A stretch of DNA of 64,000 nucleotides, taken from positions 1,736,001-1,800,000 of the forward strand of contig NZ_CP029191.1 in NCBI RefSeq assembly GCF_008642335.1, in the 5' to 3' direction. Below the pieces are notes generated by a model. It saw nothing but the letters and a program-made list of their open reading frames with translations, searched no databases and was not told the DNA's origin. Positions 1 through 8,017 of the stretch are shown piece after piece; within the stretch, counting starts at the first letter, position 1; every line of letters starts with the position of its first letter. The stretch is from Streptomyces venezuelae (GTDB taxonomy: Bacteria; Actinomycetota; Actinomycetes; Streptomycetales; Streptomycetaceae). A program made the translations under genes and the position numbers.

Positions 1-993
1 CGCGGCCGCACCGTCGCCTGGTTCACGCTGCACCTCGGCCTCGGCGGGGTCATCAGCGGCATGTCGCTCGCGCTGCCGCCGTTCGCGGCGTTTCTCGTCG
101 CGCTGCCGTTCGTCCCCGCGCTGCGGGACGACAGCACGGGGGCGCCCCCGTTCTTCGACGAGCCATGGTGGCTCGTCCTCTCCCCCGTCGCCGGCCTCCT
201 CTCGCTCGCCGCGCTCGCCGCCTGCGCCGCCGCGGCCGGCGGACTCCTCGCACGCCGGGCGCCCGACCTGCTCGGGCCGACGCCCGCCGACCGGCTCGCG
301 GCCGCCGAGCGCCGCGCCGCCGACCTCGCCGTGCGCAACCGCCTCGCGCGCGAGCTGCACGACTCGGTCGGCCATGCCCTGAGCGCCGTCACCCTCCAGG
401 CGAGCGCGGCCCGCCGGGTCCTCGACCACGACCCGGAGTTCGTGCGCGATGCGCTCGCCGCCATTGAGGACACCACGCGTCGCACGGTCGGCGAACTGGA
501 CGCCGTGCTCGGCGTGCTGCGGGAGACCGGCGAGGGCACCGGCGCCCGCCCGACGGCCCCCGCGCCCACACTCGCCGCCGACCTCGAAGGGCTGCTTCGC
601 CGCACCCGCGCGGGCGGCCTGCGCGTGTCCGCGACGGTGGACGCGGACCTCGGCACGGACCCCGACGCGCTGCCCCCGCAGGTCTCCCGCGAGGCCTACC
701 GCATCGTCCAGGAGGCCCTGAGCAACGCGCTGCGGCACGGCGACGACGCCACCTCCGTGACCCTGCGCATCGCCATGGACGGCACCGACCTGACCGTCAC
801 CGCCGAGAACCCGCTCCCGGCCCGGCCCACCACCGCCGCCTCCTCCCGGCCCGGCGGCGGCCACGGCCTGCGCGGCATCGCCGACCGGGCCCGGCTGCTC
901 GGCGGCACGGCGGACGCGGGCCCCCGGGACGGCACGTGGCGACTGGACGTACGACTTCCCCTGACAGGTGAGCGAGTGGAGAGACAGCGATGA
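1..993 (+). CDS. NarL-family sensor histidine kinase (5' end outside window)
   Basis: The frame is open from base 1 and reads into the ATG at 61, so the gene begins upstream of the window. Hydrophobic stretches come first (around LALPPFAAFLVALPF and the Ala/Leu-rich segment after VAGLLSLAAL). Next is a HisKA_3 dimerisation domain with the phospho-acceptor His in RELHDSVGHALS. A HATPase_c domain follows, with the N-box EALSNALRHG and the G-box GGGHGLRGIADRARLLGG. It is a membrane-anchored kinase that should autophosphorylate on His and pass the phosphate to the regulator encoded next, whose ATG overlaps this stop (ATGA, 990-993). The pairing and overlap make the two-component assignment firm. 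The signal sensed is unknown, and the gene upstream that might reveal it is not visible. Confidence 0.93.
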   Translation, partial: RGRTVAWFTLHLGLGGVISGMSLALPPFAAFLVALPFVPALRDDSTGAPPFFDEPWWLVLSPVAGLLSLAALAACAAAAGGLLARRAPDLLGPTPADRLAAAERRAADLAVRNRLARELHDSVGHALSAVTLQASAARRVLDHDPEFVRDALAAIEDTTRRTVGELDAVLGVLRETGEGTGARPTAPAPTLAADLEGLLRRTRAGGLRVSATVDADLGTDPDALPPQVSREAYRIVQEALSNALRHGDDATSVTLRIAMDGTDLTVTAENPLPARPTTAASSRPGGGHGLRGIADRARLLGGTADAGPRDGTWRLDVRLPLTGERVERQR

Positions 994-1649
994 CCGCGAA
1001 CGGCATCAGGGTCGTCCTCGCCGACGACGAACGCATGGTCCGCACCGCCCTGCGCGCGATCCTCTCGGCCGAGCAGGGCATCGAGGTGGTCGGCGAGGCG
1101 GCGACAGGTGCCGAGGCGGTCTCCGTCGTACGGGACCTGAAGCCCGACGTGGTCCTGATGGACGTCCGCATGCCGGAGGTCGACGGCATCCGCGCCACCG
1201 AGCAGATCCTGCGGACGATGTCCGGGCCGCCGCGCGTCGTCGTCGTGACGACCTTCGAGAACGACGCGTACGTGTACGAGGCGCTGCGCGCCGGAGCCGC
1301 CGGGTTCCTCCTCAAACGCGCGGACGCGGACGAGCTCGTCCAGGCGGTCCGGCTCGTCGCGCGCAGCGACTCGCTGCTCTTTCCCTCGGCGGTCCGCGCC
1401 CTGGCCGCGGAGTACGGCCGCGCCGAGCCCGCCCCGCCCGCCTGGGTGGCCCGCCTCACCGGCCGCGAGAGCGAGGTGCTGCGGCTGATGGCGGCGGGTC
1501 TGACCAACGCGGAGATCGCCGGACGGATGGGCGTGGGCGCGGCGACGGTGAAGACCCACGTGGCGTCCGTCCTCGCCAAGACGGGGGCGCGGGACCGCAC
1601 GCAGGCGGTGATCGCGGCGTACGAGGCGGGCTTCATGAAGGCTGGATGA
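990..1649 (+). CDS. NarL/LuxR-type response regulator
   Basis: A 219-residue two-domain regulator. The N-terminal receiver domain carries the acidic pair ADDE near the start, the phospho-acceptor Asp in VVLMDVRMPEVDG, the conserved Thr in VVVTTF, and Lys in FLLKRADADEL. The C-terminal LuxR-type helix-turn-helix reads LTGRESEVLRLMAAGLTNAEI then GVGAATVKTHVASVLAK. It is translationally coupled to the histidine kinase by a 4-base overlap, so it is that kinase's cognate regulator. In actinomycetes such pairs commonly control adjacent ABC exporters, but none is visible here because the upstream side is outside the window. The penicillin-binding protein gene 63 bases downstream is probably separate. 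Confidence 0.95.
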   Translation: MTANGIRVVLADDERMVRTALRAILSAEQGIEVVGEAATGAEAVSVVRDLKPDVVLMDVRMPEVDGIRATEQILRTMSGPPRVVVVTTFENDAYVYEALRAGAAGFLLKRADADELVQAVRLVARSDSLLFPSAVRALAAEYGRAEPAPPAWVARLTGRESEVLRLMAAGLTNAEIAGRMGVGAATVKTHVASVLAKTGARDRTQAVIAAYEAGFMKAG

Positions 1650-1712
1650 GAAAACGGTCTCAAGCACGGCAGAAGGGAACGAAACCCTTCCCTCCGTTCG
1701 TCCTCCCACGGG

Positions 1713-3161
1713 ATGAACAAGACGATCAGGCGCGCCTCGGTCTTCGCGCTGCTGCTCGTGCTCGCCCTGCTGGTGCGGGCGACATGGGTGCAGTTCCACG
1801 ACTCGACGGCTCTCGCGGACGACAAGCACAACCGGCGGAACGTGATGGCGCAGTACGCGAATCCGCTGGGCGACATCATCGTGGGCGGTGAGGCCATCAC
1901 CGGCTCCGAACGGACGAAGGGAGGAGACCTCGCGTACAAGCGCACGTACAAGAACGGCGACCTCTACTCGCCCATCACGGGGTACAGCTCGCAGGTGTAC
2001 GGCGCCACACAGCTCGAAGGCATCTACAAGGACCTGCTCGACGGCACCGACAACCGCCTGAAGAACCCCCTCGACGTGCTCACCAACAAGCGGGCCGCCC
2101 CCGGTGACGTGGTCACGACGATCGATCCGGCGGTGCAGAAGGCCGGGTACAAGGCGCTCGGCGACACCAAGGGCGCCGCCGTGGCCATCGACCCCAAGAC
2201 CGGCCGCATCCTCGGCATGGTCTCGACCCCGTCGTACGACCCGTCGAGGATCAGCGGCTCGTCGGACTCCAAGGCGTGGAAGGAGCTGACCACCGACAAG
2301 GAGAAGCCGATGGTCAACCGCGCGATGCGGCAGCCGCTCCCGCCCGGCTCCACCTTCAAGCTGGTCGTCGCGGCGGCGGCCCTGGAGGACGGTCTCTACG
2401 GCTCGGTGGACGAGCGGACGAGCAGCCCGAACCCGTACACGCTGCCCGGCACGCGCACGGTCCTCAGGAACGAGAACCAGTCGGCTCCCTGCGAGGACGC
2501 GAACATCCGCACGGCGCTGCAGTACTCGTGCAACAACGTCTTCGCGAAGATGGCCGTCGACCTGGGCCAGGACAAGGTCAAGGCGATGGCGGACAAGATG
2601 GGCTTCGACACGGACAAGCTGGACGTGCCCGTGCGCGCGGCCGAGAGCGTCTACCCCTCCGACATGGACAAGGCGCAGACCGCGCTCAGCGGCATCGGCC
2701 AGTTCGACGTCACGGCGACGCCGCTCCAGATGTCGATGGTCTCCGCGGCCATCGCCAACGGCGGCGTGCTGGCGAAGCCGCACATGGTGTCGCAGATCAG
2801 CGACTCCGGCGGCGACGTCCTGGAGAAGTACGACGACGGCGCGTCCCAGCGCGTGATGGACGCGTCGACCGCCGAGGGCCTGCAGTCCGCGATGCGGACG
2901 GTCGTGGAGAAGGGCACCGGCACCAACGCGAAGATCGACGGCGCGACGGTGGGCGGCAAGACCGGTACGGCGCAGCACGGCGAGAACAACAGCAAGACGC
3001 CGTACGCCTGGTTCACGTCGTATGCCAAGGGCGGCGACGGCAAGGAGGTGGCGGTCGCGGTGATGATCGAGTCGTCGAGCGCGGCGCGCGACGAGGTCAG
3101 CGGCAACGGTCTGGCGGCGCCGATCGCCAAGGCGATGATGGCGGCGGCGCTGAAGTCCTGA
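1713..3161 (+). CDS. pbpA: Penicillin-binding protein, transpeptidase domain (PbpA-like)
   Basis: A 482-residue class B penicillin-binding protein that crosslinks peptidoglycan on the outer face of the membrane. One N-terminal membrane anchor (about residues 8-22, ALLLVLALLV) precedes a short PBP-dimer region and the transpeptidase domain. The three active-site motifs are intact: SxxK as STFK (Ser213, Lys216), SxN as SCN (272-274), and KTG as KTGTA (416-418). Its length matches the actinobacterial PbpA group rather than the longer FtsI. PbpA is usually next to a rodA/ftsW gene, but here it stands alone after the two-component pair, so it may be a paralogue rather than the cell-cycle copy. It converges with the 3187-3975 gene, 25 bases away. 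Confidence 0.9.
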   Translation: MNKTIRRASVFALLLVLALLVRATWVQFHDSTALADDKHNRRNVMAQYANPLGDIIVGGEAITGSERTKGGDLAYKRTYKNGDLYSPITGYSSQVYGATQLEGIYKDLLDGTDNRLKNPLDVLTNKRAAPGDVVTTIDPAVQKAGYKALGDTKGAAVAIDPKTGRILGMVSTPSYDPSRISGSSDSKAWKELTTDKEKPMVNRAMRQPLPPGSTFKLVVAAAALEDGLYGSVDERTSSPNPYTLPGTRTVLRNENQSAPCEDANIRTALQYSCNNVFAKMAVDLGQDKVKAMADKMGFDTDKLDVPVRAAESVYPSDMDKAQTALSGIGQFDVTATPLQMSMVSAAIANGGVLAKPHMVSQISDSGGDVLEKYDDGASQRVMDASTAEGLQSAMRTVVEKGTGTNAKIDGATVGGKTGTAQHGENNSKTPYAWFTSYAKGGDGKEVAVAVMIESSSAARDEVSGNGLAAPIAKAMMAAALKS

Positions 3162-3186
3162 GCTCCTGCCCCCGGCCCTTCCCGGG

Positions 3187-3975
3187 TCAGGGGCGGCGCC
3201 CCCGCCACATCTGCAGGGCCCATGCCGCACCCACGACCGCGCCCCCTCCGGCGAGCAGCCCCACCACGAAGCCGTATCCGCTGCTCGCCTCCCCGTCGTC
3301 GACGGCTACGGAGACACCGGCGACGGCCACCGCGAGGGCGAGCACGGCGAGGAGCACGGAGAACTTGCGGCTGAAGAAGCGGGACCGCTCCGGCGCCGGC
3401 GGCGGCGACTCCAGCCGCGCCGCGGGGCCGAGGCTCGCCGCCCGCGGCCGCTTGAACCAGGCATAGACGACCCACGTCCCGCAGGCCTCCCAGCCGTCGG
3501 GGGCGAGCCGCTCGTCGAGGCCCTCGCGCCCGCGCGTGATCAGCTCGCGCCGGTACTCCCAGCGCTGCGGCTGCGCCAGGTCCCGATGGCTGACGAAGCG
3601 GCCGATGGCGTCGACGCGTTCGACCTCCCAGCCCTCGTCGCCGAAGCGGTTGAGGAGCTCCTCGTCGACGTAGGTGTCGGCGATCCAGCGCCAGGTCTCC
3701 ACCGTCTCGCCCGCGCCGTCCGGCTCGCCCGGCTCGTCCGCCGCCCCTGGTGCCCGCACCCCCGTGCCGGGCACCAGTTGGGCGGCGAACGCGTCGGCGG
3801 GCCCGAACTCGGACTCCGCGTCCTCGGCGCCGGACTCGTCGAGGTGCGCGGCGAGGTCGGTGACGGTCGCCTCGACACGGTCGGCGGGCAGGCCGCGCGC
3901 CTGGAGCCGCTCGGCGAGGTCGATGAGGTAACCGTCGCGCGCGTACTGCGTGTCCTGCTTGTACTGATTGCTCAT
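3187..3975 (-). CDS. PadR-associated HAAS/DUF2812-like membrane protein
   Basis: A 262-residue protein. The N-terminal helical region (YLIDLAERLQARGLPADRVE, then a conserved Asp/Glu-rich stretch) resembles the HAAS signalling domain that accompanies PadR regulators. The middle part contains WEVERVD and GWEACGTWVVYAWFKRP, typical of DUF2812. Two C-terminal membrane helices follow (LLAVLALAVAVAGVSVAV and GFVVGLLAGGGAVVGAAW). The start was chosen at 3975, where the ATG overlaps the padR stop (ATGA, 3972-3975) and is preceded by GGGAGTGG; a longer in-frame start inside padR is not needed. It is the last gene of the CPBP-PadR-HAAS operon and probably senses or relays a membrane signal, but its function is inferred only from context. 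Confidence 0.8.
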   Translation of the reverse strand: MSNQYKQDTQYARDGYLIDLAERLQARGLPADRVEATVTDLAAHLDESGAEDAESEFGPADAFAAQLVPGTGVRAPGAADEPGEPDGAGETVETWRWIADTYVDEELLNRFGDEGWEVERVDAIGRFVSHRDLAQPQRWEYRRELITRGREGLDERLAPDGWEACGTWVVYAWFKRPRAASLGPAARLESPPPAPERSRFFSRKFSVLLAVLALAVAVAGVSVAVDDGEASSGYGFVVGLLAGGGAVVGAAWALQMWRGRRP

Positions 3976-4316
3976 CGTGGTTCCACTCCCGCCTTCGCGA
4001 GGACGTCGCGTACGGATCCGTCGAAGGCGAGCCACAGGCCGCCCTGTTCGCCGAGGGTCTCGCGCCCGGCATCGGTGAGCCGGTAGTAGCGCCGCCCGGG
4101 GCCCTTCTCGGTGGCGCGGAACTCCGCGGCGACCAGGTCCGCCTCCTCCAGGCGGTTGAGCACGGGATAGAGCGTGCCGCCCTTGATCTGGCCGAAGCCC
4201 GCGGCTCCGAGCCGCTTGGCGATCTCGTAGCCGTAGCTCTCGCCGTCGGTGAGGGCGGCGAGGACGAGCAGGTCGAGGACGCCCTTGAACCAGCTGGCGC
4301 GGCGGTCGGTCGTCAC
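3972..4316 (-). CDS. PadR-family transcriptional regulator
   Basis: A 114-residue winged-helix repressor of the short PadR (s1) type. The opening WFKGVLDLLVLAALTDGESY leads into GYEIAKRL, and KGGTLYPVLNRLEEADLV then GRRYYRLTDAGRETL form the recognition helix and wing. The start is GTG at 4316, preceded by GAGGGAG at a good distance; a continuation of the frame upstream runs into the CPBP gene and is not real. It lies 14 bases after the CPBP protease-like gene and overlaps the following HAAS protein gene by 4 bases. It should repress its own operon, and PadR-HAAS co-occurrence is common in Gram-positive bacteria. The ligand is unknown. Confidence 0.93.
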   Translation of the reverse strand: MTTDRRASWFKGVLDLLVLAALTDGESYGYEIAKRLGAAGFGQIKGGTLYPVLNRLEEADLVAAEFRATEKGPGRRYYRLTDAGRETLGEQGGLWLAFDGSVRDVLAKAGVEPR

Positions 4317-4330
4317 GTCGGAACTCCCTC

Positions 4331-5068
4331 TCAGACGGCGGCTTCGGGCGCGGCGCGCAGCTTCTCCGGCGCGGGCAGCGTCAGGTCGCGCACGGAGAGG
4401 AAGACGTGCACGGCGACGGGGAGCAGGAGGCTGCCCGAGGCGAGGTAGAGACCCGCGAACACGACGCCGAAGAACGCGAAGGCGAGGACGCCCCGGCGGC
4501 CCTGGTAGAACCCGGCGACGGCGTAGACGAGCACCGAGAAGGCCGCCGCCACATACGGGTCGAGGCCGAGCGCTCCGACGCCGAAGGCGATGAGGAGGCC
4601 GCGGTAGACGAGCTCGGCACCGATGCCGTCGGTCACGGCGACGGCGATCGCGAGCCTGCGCTCCTGCTCCGTGCGCGGCAGCATCGCCTCGATGGAGGCG
4701 AGCCCCGGCACGTTCTTGCCCTGCTCGGCGAGGGCGCGGAAGTTCCGCCCGGACGTCACGGCGATCGCTCCGGCGAGGAGGACGGCGGTGACGGCGTACA
4801 CGGGCCGGTCCGGCATCGCGAGGCCGAAGTCGGCGGCGTCCGTGCCGGGCGAGAGCAGCAGGGCGGCGACGGCGAGGGCGGCGAAGGCCCACCACAGGGT
4901 GAGGACGAGGCCGAAGTAGCGGACCAGGGCGCGCGGTTCGGTGTCCCTGCGGCGGGCCAGCGACTCGTACATGCGCCGTCCCGCCCACGGCTCCCCGAGG
5001 AGCAGGTACGCGGCGAGCACGGCGGTGACGGCCGTCGAGGCGGCCGAGAAGTCCGGCGAGATGGTCAT
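4331..5068 (-). CDS. CPBP (CAAX/Abi) family membrane protein with degraded active site
   Basis: A 245-residue integral membrane protein with about six to eight hydrophobic segments, first gene of the operon with padR. It has the CPBP fold signature: the block GAELVYRGLL (residues 150-159), then VYAVAGFYQG (181-190), then PVAVHVFLS (217-225). In active family members these read EExxxR, FxxxH and HxxxN/D. Here the first Glu is Ala151, the His of motif 2 is Gly186, and the final Asn/Asp is Ser225; Glu152, Arg156 and His221 remain. It is therefore likely a pseudoenzyme or a protein with a non-proteolytic role. The start ATG at 5068 follows AGGGGG. Confidence 0.82.
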   Translation of the reverse strand: MTISPDFSAASTAVTAVLAAYLLLGEPWAGRRMYESLARRRDTEPRALVRYFGLVLTLWWAFAALAVAALLLSPGTDAADFGLAMPDRPVYAVTAVLLAGAIAVTSGRNFRALAEQGKNVPGLASIEAMLPRTEQERRLAIAVAVTDGIGAELVYRGLLIAFGVGALGLDPYVAAAFSVLVYAVAGFYQGRRGVLAFAFFGVVFAGLYLASGSLLLPVAVHVFLSVRDLTLPAPEKLRAAPEAAV

Positions 5069-5179
5069 GGGGTTCCCCCTACCCTGAGCGACTGAGCTAC
5101 CTAGACCGTATGCCGACCTAGTCAGGATTACAACCTATCTCGCGCCGCGACCCCTCGACGGCCGTCACCCGAGCAGCGG

Positions 5180-5977
5180 TCAGCCCACGAAGTACGTCGG
5201 GTTCGGGAGCTTGTACGTCCGGTCCGCGTAGCCGCCGGCGAGGTCGGAGACCTGGTCGCCGAAGCTGCCGATGATGTTGTAGCCGGTGGACTCGATGTGC
5301 TTGCGCGTGCCTTCCTTGAACTGGACGGTGTCGCACTTCCAGGCGTCGGGCGTGGCGCAGTGGCTCAGGTAGGCGGGCGGGTTCGGCTTGTTCTTGGTGA
5401 ACACGTGCGTGCGGTCGAGCGGCGTCTTGTAGCCCGCCTTGGCGAGGTTGGTGACGGCGCCCTCGCGCTGCGACTCGGCGAGGCCGGTGAGGAAGAAGAC
5501 CTCGACGCCGTGGCGCTTCGCGTACGCCACGAGCTCGGGCATGCCGAACACGGCGGGGCGCTTGGCCGCCTTGACGTACGCGTCCCAACTTTCGTTGTTG
5601 TACGTGTAGTTGGTGGACTTCTCGTAGTCGAAGCTGAGCAGGGCGGTGTCGTCCACGTCGAGGACGATGGCCGGCTTCTCGCCGTGCCCGCGGTGCGGGT
5701 GCCGCGCCGCCTTCCTGATGTCCTTCTTCGCCTTGTCCTGGATGCGGGCCAGGTCCTTGGCGTACGGGCTGTCGGGCGAGGACTTCCAGACGCCGTCCGC
5801 GCCCTTGGTCGCGCCGTAGTACTCGTCGATCTCGCCGACGAGCAGGCCTATGTTGTGGGGCTCCTTGGTGGGCCGGGGCCGGGCCTGGTCGGCACTGGCG
5901 GCGCCGGTGGTGTAGAGGGCGGCGCCGGCGACGGTGCAGGCAGTGGCCAGGCCGGCCACACGTAGGGACTTGCGCAT
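5180..5977 (-). CDS. Secreted HAD-superfamily acid phosphatase (class B-like)
   Basis: A 265-residue exported phosphatase. The chosen start at 5977 gives a classic Sec signal peptide (MRKSLRVAGLATACTVAGA..., probable cleavage after ASA). The upstream in-frame ATG at 6013 would bury it, and GGAG sits properly before 5977. The HAD nucleophile motif is DVDDTA (DxDxT), motif II is the Thr in FFLTG, and the conserved Asp of the last motif is in GSFGDQVSDLAGG. Class B/non-specific acid phosphatases hydrolyse organic phosphomonoesters outside the cell. No PHO box was identified next to it. It stands alone between the CPBP operon and a DinB-like gene. The family call is firm; the substrate is not known. 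Confidence 0.88.
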   Translation of the reverse strand: MRKSLRVAGLATACTVAGAALYTTGAASADQARPRPTKEPHNIGLLVGEIDEYYGATKGADGVWKSSPDSPYAKDLARIQDKAKKDIRKAARHPHRGHGEKPAIVLDVDDTALLSFDYEKSTNYTYNNESWDAYVKAAKRPAVFGMPELVAYAKRHGVEVFFLTGLAESQREGAVTNLAKAGYKTPLDRTHVFTKNKPNPPAYLSHCATPDAWKCDTVQFKEGTRKHIESTGYNIIGSFGDQVSDLAGGYADRTYKLPNPTYFVG

Positions 5978-6084
5978 GTGTTGCGTCTCCGCATCAGGGT
6001 TCGGGCAGGTCAAGGACTGTCTACGCGCATCGACCCGCCCCTGGGGAGCCCATGGCCCGACCCTTTACCTGATCCATACCTGGG

Positions 6085-6675
6085 TCAGGAGCGCGCTGCC
6101 CAGTGCGGGTCGCGCCCGCTGAGCCCGATCACCCGGTCGAGGAGGGGCGCGTCGTCGGCGACGGGAACGGGCGTCCCGAAGAACCCGCTGTCGTCCCCGT
6201 CGCCGCCCTCGACAGGCGTGAGGAGCGCCTCGGCGGCCCGCAGGCTCGCCTCGTCGGGGGCGTACTCCTGGCCGGTGGCGCGCGCCAGGTCCCAGCCGTG
6301 CACGACGAGTTCGTCGAGGGCGACGAGTCCGGCGACCTCGCCGGGCAGGTCGATGCCGCCCGCGCGGGTCATGCCCTCCCAGGCGGCCGGGTCGCGCCAG
6401 GCGTCGGCGAGGGTGGCGAGGGCCTTCGGCAGGTCGGCGCGCCAGCCCGGACCGACGTCCGGGAGCGTGCTGCCCGGGTCGCGGTCGAGTTCGGGCACGA
6501 AGTCCTTGTGCGCGGCCCGGTCGAAGGCGTGGGAGAGGCCGAGCACATGGCCCAGTACGTTGCGCACCGCGTACTCGGGGCAGGGGGTGGGCGCCGCGAG
6601 CTGCTCGTCGGTGATGTGTTCGGCGATGCGCGCCACGAGGCGGGCCTGCGGCCCGAAGTCGAACATGTCGGCCAT
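6085..6675 (-). CDS. TIGR03086-type DinB/mycothiol-dependent maleylpyruvate isomerase-like protein
   Basis: A 196-residue protein of the actinobacterial TIGR03086/MDMPI-N family, a DinB-like four-helix bundle that binds a divalent metal. Visible signatures are PTPCPEYAVRNVLGHV near the N-terminus (first metal-binding His in the helix), a central LAWRDP-type segment (LADAWRDPAAWEG), and DELVVHGWDLARATGQ carrying the third His. Many members act with mycothiol as cofactor, but most have no known substrate. The ATG at 6675 is preceded by AAGGAC at good spacing. It is divergent from the MFS gene, the two starts being 133 bases apart. Confidence 0.85.
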   Translation of the reverse strand: MADMFDFGPQARLVARIAEHITDEQLAAPTPCPEYAVRNVLGHVLGLSHAFDRAAHKDFVPELDRDPGSTLPDVGPGWRADLPKALATLADAWRDPAAWEGMTRAGGIDLPGEVAGLVALDELVVHGWDLARATGQEYAPDEASLRAAEALLTPVEGGDGDDSGFFGTPVPVADDAPLLDRVIGLSGRDPHWAARS

Positions 6676-6808
6676 GGGATGTCCTTCTGAGGATGCGAAT
6701 ACGGTACGTCTCCCCTTGTAGACCGCCCCCGCGCCCCGAACTCATCGCACCTGCTCGGTCAGTCGCCCGATACCGGGCAGGGGTCCTTAGACACCACCAT
6801 CACCACCC

Positions 6809-8017
6809 ATGGAAACTTCGATCGGGCGCGTCCTGCGGGACCGCAACGCGGGTCTGTACCTGGGTGCCGTGCTGGTCTCCGGCTTCGGGACCTCCGCGCT
6901 GTGGCTGGCCTCCGGGATCTGGGTGAAGGAGCTGACGGGTTCGGACGGACTCGCCGCCCTCTGCCAGCTCGCGCTGTGGGCCCCCACCCTCGCCGGCCCC
7001 CTCCTCGGCACCCTCGCCGACCGCACACGCCGCAGACCGCTCCTGGTGACGACCAACCTGGCCCTGGCCGCCCTGCTCCTCGCCCTCTTCACCGTGGACA
7101 CACCGGCCCGCCTGTGGATCCTCTTCACGGTCCTCGTGGTGTACGGGGCGTGCGGCGTCGTCACCGACGCGGCGGAGGCGGCCCTGGCCGCGACGGCACT
7201 CGACAAGGACCTCCTCGGCGACTTCAACGGCCTGCGGATGTCCGCGAACGAGGGCATGAAGCTGGTGGCACCGCTCGCCGGGGCGGGCCTGTACGCCGCG
7301 TACGGCGGCGCCCGGGTGGCCCTCCTGGACGCGGTGACGTTCGTGCTGGCGGCGGGCATGTTCGCGCTGCTGCGGGTCCGGGAGACAGCGCCTGCGCCCG
7401 ACCCCACGCCGCTGCGCGCAAGAACGGGAGACGGAGCCCGCCATCTCTGGGGGCACGCCCGCCTGCGCCCTCTCGTGGTGGCGGGCGGCCTGACGATGCT
7501 GACCTCGGGCATCAGCGGCGCCACGGTCTACGCCATCGCCGAGAACCTCGGCCGCCCCGCTTCCTACGCGGGCGTGCTGTACGTCGCCCAGGGCGTCGGT
7601 TCCGTCGCGGTGGGCGTGGCGTCGGGGGCGCTGATCCGCCGGTTCGGGGCGCGCCGATTCGGCGGCGCGGGCATCGCTCTGACCGCCGTGGCGGCCGCCC
7701 TCTCGGCGGTCCCGAACGACGCGTCGGCCCTCGCCGGAAGCCTCACGAACGGCGTCGGACTCCCGTGCGTCCTGATCGCCGGCCTGACCGCGGTGCAGCG
7801 CGAGACACCGGACGCACTCCTCGGCCGGGTGGCGGCCACGGCCAGCACGCTGATGTTCGCCCCGACCGCCCTCGGCATCGCGACGGGCGCGGCCCTGGTG
7901 GAGACCGTCGACATCGCGGTACTGCTCCCGGTGCTCGCAGGGGCACGACTGCTGATCGCCGCACCCCTGCTGAGGCCCTCCCGGGCCCGGGTTACTGCAC
8001 GTTCGCCCAGCGCTTGA
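6809..8017 (+). CDS. MFS transporter (exporter-like)
   Basis: A 402-residue major facilitator protein with about twelve predicted membrane helices. The loop 2-3 signature is LGTLADRTRRRPLL, and charged residues are typical of drug/metabolite exporters. Transport substrate is unknown. No Shine-Dalgarno sequence precedes the ATG (the upstream bases are a CAC/CAT-rich run), so the mRNA may have a very short leader. The 3' end runs 26 bases into the convergent S37 peptidase gene: this stop is at 8015-8017 and the other stop is at 7992-7994, so the last nine codons of each are read from opposite strands of the same DNA. Confidence 0.9.
   Translation: METSIGRVLRDRNAGLYLGAVLVSGFGTSALWLASGIWVKELTGSDGLAALCQLALWAPTLAGPLLGTLADRTRRRPLLVTTNLALAALLLALFTVDTPARLWILFTVLVVYGACGVVTDAAEAALAATALDKDLLGDFNGLRMSANEGMKLVAPLAGAGLYAAYGGARVALLDAVTFVLAAGMFALLRVRETAPAPDPTPLRARTGDGARHLWGHARLRPLVVAGGLTMLTSGISGATVYAIAENLGRPASYAGVLYVAQGVGSVAVGVASGALIRRFGARRFGGAGIALTAVAAALSAVPNDASALAGSLTNGVGLPCVLIAGLTAVQRETPDALLGRVAATASTLMFAPTALGIATGAALVETVDIAVLLPVLAGARLLIAAPLLRPSRARVTARSPSA

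Noticed and set aside
696..3230. 844-codon open frame on the minus strand
   Set aside because: It is antisense to the histidine kinase, response regulator and PBP genes, has Arg/Val/His/Gly-rich low-complexity sequence typical of high-GC shadow frames, and no domain.
6791..6808. CAC/CAT run resembling a His-tag just before the MFS start
   Set aside because: It lies upstream of the ATG, is short and imperfect, and no other vector sequence is present; considered natural leader sequence.
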